DNA from: Apophysomyces variabilis
Taxonomy: Eukaryota; Mucoromycota; Mucoromycetes; Mucorales; Mucoraceae
Assembly: GCA_002749535.1 (NCBI GenBank)
Contig: MZZL01000076.1
Span: forward strand, 34,760 to 98,759
Length of the DNA stretch: 64,000 nucleotides
Direction: 5' to 3'
The notes beneath the pieces were generated by a model. The model worked only from the letters and a program-made list of their open reading frames with translations. It was not told where the DNA came from and made no database searches. The translations under genes were made by a program, and so were the position numbers. Below are positions 21,646-33,852 of the stretch, piece after piece (the stretch's first letter is position 1; each line of letters starts with the position of its first letter).

Positions 21646-24600
21646 CTGTCTGTGTGTGTCCCTCCCCCAAACCTCCCGATAAAGCAAAGGGATGAGATCG
21701 AATGCAGGGACTTTTTAAGATCGCCGAAACAAAAAAAAAAGAATAACCCTAATACCACATAGATAGCGAGAGAGGGTCCTATAAATGGGGTTAAGGAATT
21801 TGCCGACTACAGTTCCGGTAAAAGAAGTTACACTATCCATATAAACCTTCTTTTTTTCAAAGGGTTTTTAGTTACAATATTTTTTTTTGGACTCCCGTTT
21901 GGTTCTAATGTGGGGTTTTTGGAGCTTTTCTTTGTTTTCTCTCCTACGCATATCACTTTAACTACCGATGTTACATTTTTCCTAGCGAGAAACTTGAACA
22001 AAAACTAATTAAAGAAACGTGTCGATCTATCTGTGGGGCGGAGAAAAAACTGCGCGCTGCTTAGAAAAGAAAAAGCCGAATAGGGAAGATACTCAATCTC
22101 TCTCTTATATTGGCTGACCATGAATTACCACTGGGAACATTAAAACAATGACGTCAAATAGTACGTATCAAGCTTTTCATGCATCATATTCTTTAACTCT
22201 TTTTTTTTTGCTATCTTTTGATTGATGCAGCACAAAACATGCTTTGAAGCTAATTTTACCGATCGTCTATAAAAAAAGTTTTTCGGTTCGGTTTTGGTAA
22301 GCCTCACAGACTGTAAGCATTCCGCGGGCCAGAAGAGGGTTTTTTTTTTAGATCTCCTCCATCTATCTCACCACAAATATTTATCCTATTTGGTCACACT
22401 TCCATCTTGTCATGTTCCATTCTATTTCTTCTACTAATGAATAACATGATGAAAGAAGTTCCATGGGTATAGACATTTTGGCTTTCATTATCTCTACTTT
22501 TTCCTGTTACTATCTCAGTTATTGCGTTCTGTCTTTGATTAGATGGGACCTATACTACGACATGTCAGATAAGAATAAAGGTAATAAACCAAGAGGAGGA
22601 AATGATGGAAACGGTAATGGTATCAAAAAGGCAATACAGTTTAAAAAATGTAAAACTGCAGCGAATACATGTCTGAGCTTGGACCTGAGTTCGATCATCT
22701 GCATATTTCGATCGAAGAAGTGGCAAGAGCTTTTTCCATGAGGGGAGCATCAAAAGAACCCATGAAGCATTTTTTATGTCATTTGTATAGACCCAGAATA
22801 CTTTAGTGTTTCTGGAACACAAAATGGGAATCACCGTATTCCCCCGTTTTTTTATTTTAATTCCTGCCATACCATAAATGTCATTCACAACCAGGATTTC
22901 GGCAACCTATGTAGCACCTGAATCCTGGGAATTGAGCTAATCAATGAATGAATCTAAGCCGCATTACCAATACCTGGAACTTGATAAAAAAACACCGTTT
23001 GCTCGGTTATTCATATCAACTTACGTGGTCTTTGCCAAGAAAAATTAGCAATTTGTGATGGGTCCATGAAGCTTCTGCAAAGAACTTCTCTCAATGGCCA
23101 CTTTTTTTTCCCAGTAGCTCGTGCTATCGGATCTAAGCCTTTTTTTTTTGCCATAACCTCAGCCCACCCTGTTAACTAACATAATCCCCTACAATATTCT
23201 TACAAGAAAACGGAAATCGTACCAATGATAGTTAATTGAAAGATATTATCGTTTTGTCTAACCTTGGTAACACTTGCAATGTTTATCTCTCAACCAACCC
23301 AAGTTATGGACAATGTGGAATTAAGGCAAACAATAGGTAATTAGGCAAGTGGTTTAGAGTATAACGCATGACATGCAAAAGCAACCGACTCCGTCTCTTG
23401 AATATCTGCGGAGTTTTTTGCAAGCGTGGACACATCAGGATGGTGTCAAGGGGAGAATGCAAGATGATTGGTAGAAATCTACTCAATGATCGTCCCCAGT
23501 TACCTTTGACCCCTTTTTGCATATGAAGAAATTGCATACTATCTGTCTCTTACCGTTCTTTTCCTTTCGTCACATGGGTATTATGCCCGTTTTACCGTGC
23601 TCAGATAGAATCCCCTGCTTATCTTACACGTCTGTGGATTGAACCTTAATTCGCGTTTTCCCTTGTTTTACATTCGTCTCTCTTCTGCTTTGAGTAGATA
23701 TAGAGAACCAGACTATTGACATGTAGCAAAGCGTAGATACTTTTCTCGCTAAAAAAGAGTCATTGTCTGTTCAATCATACCGGCTAAATGCATTTGGAGT
23801 AGATAAGCCTATGTTTCTTTTGTAACATAATGCTGCATACAGCAAAGCTGCAGCGGAACGGGTGATGCACCCTATATCCACATTGGACCGAGCCAACCCC
23901 GGTTTTTCTTGCTAGGCTAAGCGAAACGGGCAGAATTCAAGCCAGGAAGATAAATATTTAGATCGCTTGGATTGGGGCGAATGGATTGTGTCAAGTCCAA
24001 GTATTTGCGGGTTCCATCATGTTGTTCTTTCCACATGGAAGATTGCTCCTGCAAGATGACTCATCCTTCTGTTGCAATGGTTATTGTAGCTTGCATGTTG
24101 CTTTGTGGGTCTTCCCTAGAAAAGGATAGTCTATCCCTTCCCATGTTTTGAATCTTTTGTTATCTTTCTTCATTCAAAAGATTAAAGTTGCCCTTTCCAC
24201 ACCGAGTCGATAAACGAAATACACTTTGTGTCTAATATTTTCTTTTTGGGCAGGGAAAATAAAGATAGTCAAGGTGTGGCGGAAAGCTTTTTGGGGTTTT
24301 TTTAAGCAGCCAATGCACAGTCATGATGACGAGAGTGTATGGTGTGTTTGTAGTTGTTTTTGAAAGGGGATGTGCAGACGAACATGATTGTATACATGAC
24401 CATCCCATGGATCCCACCAGTCATAATCTGATATGTTCTGCTTCCTCATGAGTTTGCTTTCCACAGGGAAATAGGGGAGAAGGAGAAAAGGGAAAGAAGA
24501 AGCAGCATGACGCGGGACTTAAATTAAGATCCGACATCATCCTTACAGGTAGATAACGAGTGTATTGTTGATGCATTGCACAGCATTCGGAACCATAAAA

Positions 24601-25032
24601 CCTTCTAAGCGCCGGTCTTGTTCTTCAAACAACCTTCATGCTTTTCCTATGTAATCTATTTTTACCTGTTATTTACAAGTCTTTTTTTCATTGAATTATA
24701 AGTGAAAAATAGGGCGATATAGAATGAAGCACAGGGCAAAAAAAATGCTATCTGCGCATCAGCTTATGGATAAGGGAGAAAGCGATAACCTTTTTTTTTT
24801 CCCCACGAAAAGCGCACCCTAAGCATGGGTAACCGGGTCAACTCCGATAAGGACAGCGCAAAATCCTGCAAGCGGAAGAAAAAAAATGCAGCGAAAAAAA
24901 AGGCCTGGAAAGCGTATACACACATCTATCAATTCATTGCTCTCTTTCCCTCTTTTTCTCTCTCTCTTTCTCTCTCTTCCTTCCTTTCTCTTTCTTTCCG
25001 TCTCTGAGAAAAAAAATCAAAGCTCTCGCCCC
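20794..25032. other. 4.2-kb intergenic region between divergent genes
   Basis: No coding stretch with a recognisable domain was found on either strand. It contains a GA repeat (about 20840-20885), a CT repeat (about 21607-21641), several poly-T tracts and a pyrimidine-rich leader before muskelin (about 24940-25010). A short open frame at 22666-22806 (MSELGPEFDHLHIS start) is too short to call. The region is unusually long for this window and could hold long upstream regulatory sequence or non-coding RNAs. Confidence 0.45.
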
Positions 25033-28000
25033 ATGGACAGGTTCAAGACTCACCATAGTAGCAACAACAACAGCAGCAACAACAGCGGCAGCAGCAGTAG
25101 TAGTAGTAATAATGGTATTGGTAGTAGTAGTGATGGTAGTCCCAGTAGTCGGTATGTTTCGCCATCGACTGGAAGCAGCCGAAGACAGAAATCGCTTCGT
25201 TCATCACCACCAGCATCACAAATGCCACTACCCCGCACCACCTGGCCAGCCATGGCGGGCGAACCAACATGCCAACATTCAGTGATCTGTTCCTGTCAAC
25301 CCTCCAATAATAGCAACAGCAATAGCCTACTGAACGGCCCTTTCTCCGTTAGCAGTAGCAAACCTCCTATTCAACAACAACCACAACTTATGTCGAATCA
25401 GTCCGATGTCGCCGCCATGGTGGCCAATGCTCCCCATGTGAAACTATCCTTCAGCATCTACGACTACTCCTCTCATTCAGGCGCCTATCATCCACAGAAC
25501 ATATACTACGACAAACCAACAGAGCAATCCTCACGCTGGTCGTCTGGTACCCATGATCATAACCAATTCATTATCCTACGACTGGATAAACCCGTGGTTG
25601 CGCGTATGTATTCTATCCAAAAAAAGAACAAAAATTCCCCGACTGGATCTCCCCAGATCGACCAAAAAAATAATGTAATACACTATTAGCTTATTCTATC
25701 TCTATTTAGGCACAATCACTTTTGGAAAATTTCACAGAAGTAAGCAAAAAAAAAAAAGGGCACGAAGGGGCTAGAAAAGCTTCTTGGTATCTGTTTTTAC
25801 AATTGTTAATGGCGGAACTGTGCGGGGAAAAAAATTAGGTCATGTATGCAATCTGAAAGAATTCAAGATCTATGGCGGGATGGAACCGGATGATACAATT
25901 GAAATCTTGCATCAAGGTACGCTGCAAAAATTCGTAAATTGAATGGTCTATGTGAAAACCATTGTCTGCCTCTTCATAGGTCTTCGGAATGATAGTGAAA
26001 AGGAAACCTTTCGGTTAAGACATGTATCGAATAACCTGGTAATTTTGTATTCCCTGATATCCTGATCCCGAGCGACTTGTTAATGCGTAATGATGTTTTG
26101 AATGACGATCACAGATCTTTCCAGTTCAGTTTATCAAAATCGTTCCATTGTCTACTTACGGAGCCAATTTCAACTACAGCATTTGGTATGTGGAACTGAA
26201 TGGGATTGAGGAGGAGGCGGTTGTACAGACTGTGATAAAAAAGTACAACAATGTGAGTTAGCCTATCCAATTTGTTTGGAATGGGCGGAAGGAGAACCTC
26301 CAAAAAAAAACAACGTTGGACTTATCGCTAGACATTGTCGATTATAGTATAAGGAGGAGGAAACAATCCGTTTATGTTTGAAGCATTTTCGCCAATTGAA
26401 CATGACCGACGTGTTCCATCTTTTAAAGCAACGATCCTCCGTACGCTTAGAACATCCTCTTTTGACACAGTTACATCATGCGCTTGTCGTTGACGGGGAC
26501 TTCGCAACAGCCGAAAGCATCATCCAAGAAGCAGCAGCTTGTGATTTATTCAAAGCGTATGCAGACAATGCTGAGTACACCGCTGTATGGCGAAAGATTC
26601 ATGCCACCACAGCAGGTATTATTCATAGGAGAGAAAAAGAGGCGGGGAATCGAAACAAAAAAAAAAAAAGGGAGAGGCGGGCCGCAAGAAGAGTGGTACT
26701 GATCATTCTGTTTTGCTTTTGGCAGATGGGGATAATCCTGGTCCCAGAGGTGGGCATCAGATGTGCATTGATACAGACAATGGTCATATCTATTTATTCG
26801 GTGGTTGGAATGGCAAATGCGATCTTTCCGATTTCTGGTACTATAGCATCGCGGAAAACCGATGGTATCTTATAAGTACAGACACAAAAAGGTAAGCGTG
26901 CTTTGTTTTCTTTTCGTCAAAGAAGTAGCTGTCCTATTGTATGATAAAACCACAGGAACGATCTAACCTTCATGGACTTTGTAGTCAAGGAGGTCCCAGT
27001 GCCCGATCCTGCCATAAGATCTGCTTTGATCCTATGAGTAGGTCGATCTTCGTCTTAGGCAGATATGTGGAGTCTCATACCATGACGGAAGCAAGCCTTG
27101 AATCCGACTTTTATCGTTATTTCGTGGACACAGACGAATGGTTAAAAATTAGCCATAATACAGCTGTAAGTGGCTTTTCTTTTCTCTTACAGACTGGGAT
27201 TCGCAGACTAATGTATTTTCGTTGCTTTTTTATTTCACAATGATTCAATAGCGAGAAGGAGGACCAGAGTTACTGTTCGATCATCAGATGTGCGTGGATC
27301 CGAAAAAGCAGACACTTTATGTATTTGGTGGACGTGTTGTCTCGAATAGCACATCTATCCATAATTACAGTGGTCTCTTTTCCTACCATATTCAGAATAA
27401 CATTTGGACACTTGTGAGGTGAGAACAACCAGAAGACCTGATATATTGGGCTAATTGGTCTGATCCGATTCATGGATCGCTTTTTCTAGGAATGATGTGA
27501 GTGTGCCGACTTGTTCTGCGCAATCTTCGCCTCCGACGCCTAATCGATCGGAAACTTCCACGCCTGTGCAGCAAAATGGGTCACGGGCCAATGGTAACTC
27601 TCTTTCGCCATGTTCGCGGTTAAAATCCAGAGTGGGCCATTCAATGATTTTCGATCCTGCGACACGCGATTTGTACATATTTGCTAGCCAACGTTCAAAG
27701 GATAATATGTCGAATTTGTACCGCTATTCAGTGGATACGGAAATGGTGACAGAATTGAGCGAAGATTTCTCGCGAAATTCGGCGTCGGATCCTGGCTACA
27801 CCCAAAGGGTAACCATGGATGTGCAGGAGCAAGAACTGTACATTTATTCCGGCTATATGCGGAGTAAGGCTTGTAATGTCGTCAAACATTCGCTATGGGT
27901 ATATAACCTGAGGAAAGACCGATGGGATCGTGTCTATCAAAATGAAAGCCGAGATGCACAGTACCAATGCCGTATGCGACATGTGGAACCTTGTCCTCGA

Positions 28001-28681
28001 TTTGCACATCAAATGGTCTATGACCCTAATACTAGAGCACAGTTTATTTTCGGAGGTAACCCAGGCGATTTCACAGATCCAAGCCGACGATTATCCGATT
28101 TCTGGGAACTGCGTTTGATAAAGTAAGCTGTCCACAAGAAGAAAAAATGTCATTCTCTTGGTCTTAACCTAGTCTTTTCTTTCTTTTTCATTCCATAATG
28201 AACGCACAGACCAGACACCAATAGCATTGTCAGACGATGTCTGTATCTTATCCGGATTCAGCAATTACGTGAACTATGTATTAAAGCCGTCGAAAAAGGA
28301 AAACTGACGGTGGATGGTCGCTTGAGTAGTTACACTACCTCAGCATTAGATTATCTTCAGCAAAAGGTGACCCCTTTGGTTAATCATACACAGGAAGAGG
28401 AGGTCAGGGAGCTTCACGAATTGTGTGCACATCTTGTCGTGTCTGACGGGTCCTCTCTTGACTTTTTAAATAACGATGGCCAAGGTGAGTAAAAAGAATT
28501 CTAGTCTTTTTTTTCTTTTCCCTTTTATAAACAGGTTGAATAACCATTGTTCCCTGTCATCACGGAAGGTTCTACGCAATTTGAACGACGAACGCGTCTT
28601 TTTGGCAATTTGATGGTCTATTTTCCGCGCGATATGAAAGAACCAGAGGGGACTCTTGTCAACGTGGTTAAATTAGAGTAA
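25033..28681 (+). CDS. Muskelin (CTLH/GID ubiquitin-ligase complex subunit)
   Basis: Twelve exons: 25033..25603, 25710..25739, 25839..25916, 25980..26038, 26115..26252, 26348..26615, 26726..26891, 26985..27165, 27252..27418, 27490..28122, 28210..28484, 28569..28681; 892 aa, phases all consistent. Residues 1-135 are an Asn/Ser-rich extension encoded partly by AGC/AAC/AGT triplet runs. The muskelin discoidin-like domain follows (FIILRLDKPVV, THVCNLKEF-like SHVCNLKEFKIYGGM, FNYSIWYVELNGI). Then come LisH/CTLH (IRLCLKHFRQLNMTDVFHLL, about 295-380), six kelch-type blades (GGHQMCIDTDNGHIYLFGGW, ARSCHKICFDP, FDHQMCVDPKK, CPRFAHQMVYD, FIFGGNPGD; about 385-760) and the muskelin C-terminal domain. Muskelin is a substrate-related adaptor of the CTLH E3 ligase. 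The protein is longer than human muskelin (about 735 aa) because of the N-terminal extension and linkers. Confidence 0.95.
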
Positions 28682-29069
28682 CAAGTAAAACCAGCAACAA
28701 CCAAAATTCTTTTCATTGTATAAAAGACAAAAAAAAAGAGTAAAGCATTGTAGGAGATTTCAAAAGGAAAGAGAACCATACGTAGACTGATAGCAAGAGA
28801 TCTTGAAGCTTTTGCTCTTATAAAACATTTCTCAATGACCTGTGTTTCAACTGTGCCCTGATATTTAAAGACAATCGTGATCTTTTCTTCTCTGTCTTTA
28901 TACTGTGAAACCTTGTTGTCTACGAGGGACGTAGCACATAGTTTGTGCAGCTTTGGCGTTTACCTTTTTTTGGGTTTGTGGTTAAAAAGATGTCTAAATT
29001 CCTTTGATCCTTTTCTCTTCTTCTTCTTCTTTTACTTCTCCGCCGAAAACGCAAACTATAGGAAGAAAC
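28682..29069. other. Intergenic region, muskelin 3' side and IPK promoter
   Basis: 388 bp with no coding signal and a pyrimidine-rich tract ahead of the kinase start (about 29005-29045). Confidence 0.5.
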
Positions 29070-30002
29070 ATGACAACAGTGATTGTAAAGTTAGGCGGAG
29101 CAGCGATTTCAGACAAACAAGGGATCTGTCAATTGGCTCCTGAGAGTGCCCTCGACGCGTTACTGAAACAAGTCCATCAAGCTTATCAGATCCTCGTATC
29201 GCGTGGGGACAAGGTCATTCTTATCCATGGTGCAGGAAGTTTCGCCCATCCTCAAGCAAAGCAATATCGTATCAAGGAAGGCTGGGCGCTCCACGATCCA
29301 GAAGAAGTGGCCCGCCAGAAAGCAGGCTTTGCACACACGCGCAAATGTTTGTTACGACTCCACCTGGCGTTAATGGAACGCTTGCATGCTTTGGAAATAC
29401 CAGTCGTCAGTGTTTCCCCGTTCGATCATATGGAACTACAAGACTGCGAGCAAAGCCCTCCCAGCTGTTTTGCCCGGGCCGTTCAACGCGTCCAACAGTG
29501 TCTGGACCTTGGCTTTGTGCCTATGCTGCATGGAGACACGGTACTCGATCAGGTACGAGGATGCACCGTTCTCTCCGGTGACGTTGTGATGTACCAACTC
29601 GCTATGCAATTACCGAAAGTGACACGATGTGTATTTATTACGGATGTCGACGGTATTTACAATGTTGATCCAAAGACGGATCCCACCGCTCAACTTATTG
29701 ACCATGTCCAAGTGGCGGAAACACAAGAAGAAAAAGAAGAAGAGGAAGAACAAAAGCCTATGGTTGTCAAGGAAGAAATAGAACAAGGCCATGTGGTTGA
29801 TGTGACAGGAGGGATGCAAGGCAAAGTGAAGTGGGCTAAGCGAATCATTCTTGATGCCCAACGAAACGAGCTTCACGTGGTCATTTGCAAATCAGGTTCA
29901 GTGGAATCCATGCATGCCGTTGCATTGGATCCGCTCTTTCAAAATGACTTCATACGGGAACACCCACGGATGACCGTATTTACATCCGCCCCTCGTAGAT
30001 AA
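29070..30002 (+). CDS. Isopentenyl phosphate kinase
   Basis: Single exon, 310 aa. An amino-acid-kinase-fold enzyme that would phosphorylate isopentenyl monophosphate to isopentenyl diphosphate with ATP, an alternative or salvage arm of isoprenoid synthesis. Evidence: N-terminal VIVKLGGAAISDK with Lys7, IHGAGSFAH with the IPK-specific His at residue 60 (it replaces other residues in acetylglutamate and aspartate kinases), LHGDTVLD, VLSGDVVMYQLA, CVFITDVDGIYNVDP and DVTGGMQGKVKWA. An acidic, Glu-rich insertion (about residues 228-252) sits between the two C-terminal ATP-site motifs. The ATG at 29070 was chosen over an upstream in-frame Met because the protein then begins directly with the beta-strand and glycine loop. 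The gene is convergent with EMC2, 89 bp away. Confidence 0.88.
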   Translation: MTTVIVKLGGAAISDKQGICQLAPESALDALLKQVHQAYQILVSRGDKVILIHGAGSFAHPQAKQYRIKEGWALHDPEEVARQKAGFAHTRKCLLRLHLALMERLHALEIPVVSVSPFDHMELQDCEQSPPSCFARAVQRVQQCLDLGFVPMLHGDTVLDQVRGCTVLSGDVVMYQLAMQLPKVTRCVFITDVDGIYNVDPKTDPTAQLIDHVQVAETQEEKEEEEEQKPMVVKEEIEQGHVVDVTGGMQGKVKWAKRIILDAQRNELHVVICKSGSVESMHAVALDPLFQNDFIREHPRMTVFTSAPRR

Positions 30003-30091
30003 AGATCCCGCCCTCATCTCTCTCTCATACATACAAACACACTGTTCATCCTTTTACTCTCTTTTCTTTTTTGTCTTTTATGGTACTATTG

Positions 30092-31259
30092 TTAGTAATT
30101 GGCTAAGTAATCTTGCACCACTTTACGTATCTCTGGTTTGCTCTTTTCATTTACTTTTAACAACCGTTCCGTAGCCAATGCATGTAAATCAGCTGCATGA
30201 TTCACGTCTTTGTCATCCAACAGTTTGGAAGCACACTGTGTAAGCAAAAAATAAAATAAAATAAAATAGAAGTAAGAAAGCTGGGTCCCATCGAAACAAG
30301 TAGACCTAGAGCTATTTACCAATCGCAGACCGTAAAGGGCTCGTACGTGATCTGTACACAATTCAAGCACTTTGCAGTACTGTTTCAACGCCAGAGGTAA
30401 GTTGTTCATGGTGTACATCAGTTCCGCATATTTCAGGTGGAAAATATGGTTGGCTGGTTGAAGTAGCAAAAGTTCTTCACAACAGAAAGCGGCTTGATCG
30501 TAGCTGTGATGCATCAGATAAAGGTCGCAGAGTTCCAGCCATGCTTCATGATCATCGTAATACGTATCCAGATATTTTGTAAGCGCATCGATGGCCTCAT
30601 GCTCTTTTTTCCTGGCAATCAGCAAAGCAATCTGACGTTTAGAAGCTAACTAAAACAAAGAAAAAAAAAAGATCTTTCATCAACTTTTTTTTTGTTTTAC
30701 ATCCACACAGGAAAACAGAAAACTTTGTTTTGGCGTACCATGTTCGTTTCGTCCTCTTGTAATATGCTGTTATAAATCGCTTGTGCATCGCCTAACTTTC
30801 CTTCCGCTTCTAAGCGCATGCCCTGCAAACGCCTGAATCGAAGCGACTTCTCCGTAAACCGAGTTTTGAGCTGATCGATGCAATGCTGATGGGAGGAGGG
30901 GAAAGGAAGGAGAAAGATGAGCCTACCGTTTCCTGCCTCAAGTAGATAACTCCAATTGTTTCTTTTGAGAAACTTACGTCTGCCAATGCCAGATCACCCA
31001 CATCAAGGGCGGCTATGGTGACTTGTTCGTACACAGGCCATACTGTAACCAATTATTGTTCTGCTTCAGTTCGACCGTTCTCGAAAAAACGGCATGCAGC
31101 GCTTTTCTTTCTTGTTTTACCTTCGTCACCGAGGTTTGAAATCTGCTTGTCCCGAATGAGTCTGGCTCCTAGAGCAGCGACACGCTCCGATTGACGCTCA
31201 CTGGTCAAACGAAAATGCTGTAATTCCTCCACGGCTGCCGTGTAATCGAAACGGGGCAT
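30092..31259 (-). CDS. EMC2: ER membrane protein complex subunit 2 (TPR protein)
   Basis: Five exons, complement(30092..30235, 30320..30649, 30739..30885, 30978..31042, 31121..31259), 274 aa, all phases close. EMC2 is the cytosolic TPR scaffold of the EMC, which inserts tail-anchored and multi-pass membrane proteins into the ER. Diagnostic segments: VWPVYEQVTIAALD, CIDQLKTRFTEKSLRFRRL, GMRLEAEGKLGDAQAIYNSI, LDTYYDDHEAWLELCDLYLM, QAAFCCEELLLLQPAN, IFHLKYAELMYTM and LALKQYCKVLEL. The TPR helices run through most of the protein. The length is slightly below human EMC2 (297 aa). The first exon begins MPRFDYTAAVEELQHFRL. Confidence 0.93.
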
Positions 31260-31556
31260 AGCAGAGGTTATGCTTTAGACAGTGAACGTACGCGAATTTC
31301 TTTTTTCTTATCCCTTAACGGAGTTTAAAACCACAGCAATCATCATGGATTCTATGACAGCATGGCATCTCGTGCGAGGAAATACAAAAAGCTTAGAAAA
31401 AGAAAACAAGCTTCCTTATTGACTTTTACCCTATGGTTTGCAAATGTAGGATAACGATATAGTCCTTCATAAACTAAAAGAAACCAATCAGACTGCAAAG
31501 GTATTCAGTCGTCGTACGAGGACACCTTTGTCCTGTGTAGACAATTTGGGATTTGC
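31260..31556. other. Upstream region of EMC2
   Basis: 297 bp promoter side of EMC2. No other gene seen. Confidence 0.5.
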
Positions 31557-31710
31557 CTCGGACACTCCCCTCGGGCACTCCTCCCCAAGTTACTTGAGCG
31601 CCGTTATGATAAAGTAGACGCCGTTTGACATATAAGCCAGTAAGAATATCAAGAGAGATGCGGAGGAACAAAGCACAGGTAGCATCCCAACAACTAATCA
31701 AGTGTCCGAG
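31557..31710. mobile_element. MITE-like element, 154 bp with 10-bp TIRs
   Basis: CTCGGACACT at 31557-31566 is the perfect inverse of AGTGTCCGAG at 31701-31710. The interior holds further CGGGCACTCC-like motifs resembling those of the MULE at 1.3-5 kb. The size fits a miniature non-autonomous derivative, but no target-site duplication is evident. Confidence 0.4.
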
Positions 31711-32031
31711 ACATTAACAGGCTATACAAAGTATAAAACATTTACATGCTAATCTACATAATAGTCCAACTAACAATGTTATATAAAATAAAGAGAGGCT
31801 ATGCATAAGAAATTTATTTAAGAAGTTATTAAAGATATGGAGAGGGAGTGCACCAGAATTCATTGGAGCGTTGGGAATAGTATCATCCCAGAAAGTGGTA
31901 GAGTCTCTAATAGTCAGATGCCCAGAGATCGCTACAATGTCTAGAACTAAAGCATGTAAATAATTAAAAGGTTCGGTTGGGTTTGATAATATGGATAGAT
32001 CCAGCACAAAACAAAACCTAAATTAAAGCTG
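31711..32031. other. AT-rich spacer between MITE-like and TIR element
   Basis: No gene or repeat recognised. Confidence 0.45.
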
Positions 32032-33370
32032 CACTGCGGTTAAACAGAGATTCTACCAGTGGTAGAAACGTGGTGGAATCTGAGATCCTACCACCTTTCC
32101 ACCACCTTTGCACCGCTTTTCTACCACGCGGTGGAATCTCTTCAGAGGTTTGTGGAATGTACCTTGCCACCACCTTTTCCACCACCTTTTGTACCACCCC
32201 CCAAAGTTCAACAATTGGATGAACTGCTATACGTCAGAGACCATTACGTGGATGTTATTGGATCAAGTAGTATGCATTAGAGGCTAATGTTTTAATTTCA
32301 TTCGAACATATTCCTTTATTTAAGCACTTTTTATTGGATTAACTTGCTTACAATGATACATTCTATTGGAGCTACTGATTCTTATCTACTCTATCCGATT
32401 GGATGTTCTTTTCGTTGTATGCATTATTTAGCCATTAAAATACATTCTTTAGCCATATATATATAAAAAAGAACAGACACTTTTATTTTCTTGGAGCTGT
32501 GTAGTGTAACGTACTAATAAATAGCTAACTTTATGCTTACATTTATATTATCTTGCCTGATCACTGAAGGTTAAAGATGCATAGTTTTTAAAAACGACGA
32601 TTAGTAATACGTACTAAAAGCTAACACACAGTAGCATACCTAAGCCAGCATGCAATAACGAACGGCAGCATTACGTATAGGCCTACAAAAAGTTACCTTG
32701 ACAAGTAATTAAGTTACAACGTAAAAAAGTATCTGTACCATTAAAAAGTGCGTCATCTTTCTCTGTTTCCGTTTTGTTAAGAAAGGAAAGCTACTCTATA
32801 TAAAAATCAAAAAGTCAAGATTAGTTACATTTAGGTCAATCGATCAAAATACCTTATTAAAAGTAAGAAGCAAGCTCTTTAACGTAGCGATCATTCTAGC
32901 TATCAAAAGAAAAAAAGAATGAGAGGCTATAAAATGAAGATAAAAGCTTACCAGCAAAGGATATGCTTTTAGATCAAGCTTGCGTATTATTAGGATCATA
33001 TACTAGCAACGGTTTGAAGTGAATTTCTGATGAAGAAGTAGCAAAACACTATGAAATGAAAAATGGTATAGGAAAAAGTTTGCAAAAGAAAAGGATGAAT
33101 AAAAGGAAAACGCGGATAACTCTGTGAAAAAGAAAAGAAATCATATCAGAAGCGCGTGATATAAATAATTATGCAGTTCCTGGGATATGTGAATGCACTA
33201 GTTTTGCTGTAGTAACTTAATTTTGTATACATGTCTGCTACAGTAACAGCGTTTGGGGGAGAGAAAAATGTGGTAATATAAGAAATTCTACCACCTGGGT
33301 GGAAAGTGGATGGAACCAGAGATTCTACCATGTGGTGTAAAGGTGGTAGAATCGCCCTTCAACCGCAGTG
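32032..33370. mobile_element. Non-autonomous TIR transposon, 1.34 kb
   Basis: Begins CACTGCGGTT and ends AACCGCAGTG. The 27-bp ends at 32032-32058 and 33344-33370 match at 23 positions in inverted orientation, both running into GATTCTACCA. GCTG flanks both sides directly, which may be a 4-bp target duplication or chance. Both subterminal zones are filled with short ACCACCTTT / TTCTACCAC motifs in both orientations (32050-32210 and 33285-33350). No transposase is encoded. The superfamily is not identifiable by eye. Confidence 0.65.
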
Positions 33371-33852
33371 GCTGCTTACTTTGCAAACGTCTCCTACCAA
33401 GTAGATCATATTTTCAATAGCAGCTTTAAGTATATATTTAATTTCGACTTAGCTTTTCATTCAGTAATCGTAACTAATTACGAGTGTACTTATAAATAGC
33501 ACGATTAAAGGTCTGCAAGAGAAGAAAAAAAGGACAAACGTCTATCTCAGCATCAAACAGCTTTGTTGTAATAAGTAGCGAAAATTACAAATTACACGCA
33601 TATATAATGAAGCCACTTCTAGCTGATATCAAATACTATATACCACAACCCTATAAAAATCCTAAGTCGATCGGATCGCTTATTGATCCGCGGCAGGCAT
33701 TGTGTATAAATATAGGGGCAATGTTAAGCTAACTTGTTTTTGCAATTCTCATTACAAACTTATTTGATGTAAGTAATCGCTATACGTTTATTAGGAAGGA
33801 ACTAATGGCGTGTAATGTTTTATATGCTTTCAGATTATTTCCCGCTATTAAG
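33371..33852. other. Spacer and possible promoter of the second MULE
   Basis: AT-rich, with a TATA-like GTGTATAAATATAGG at 33701-33715 about 140 bp before the MULE transposase ATG. No TIR matching the first MULE was found. Confidence 0.4.

Noticed and set aside
22463..22806. Possible two-exon small gene in the 4.2-kb intergenic region
   Set aside because: No donor and acceptor in matching phase join the two open parts, and no family is recognised.
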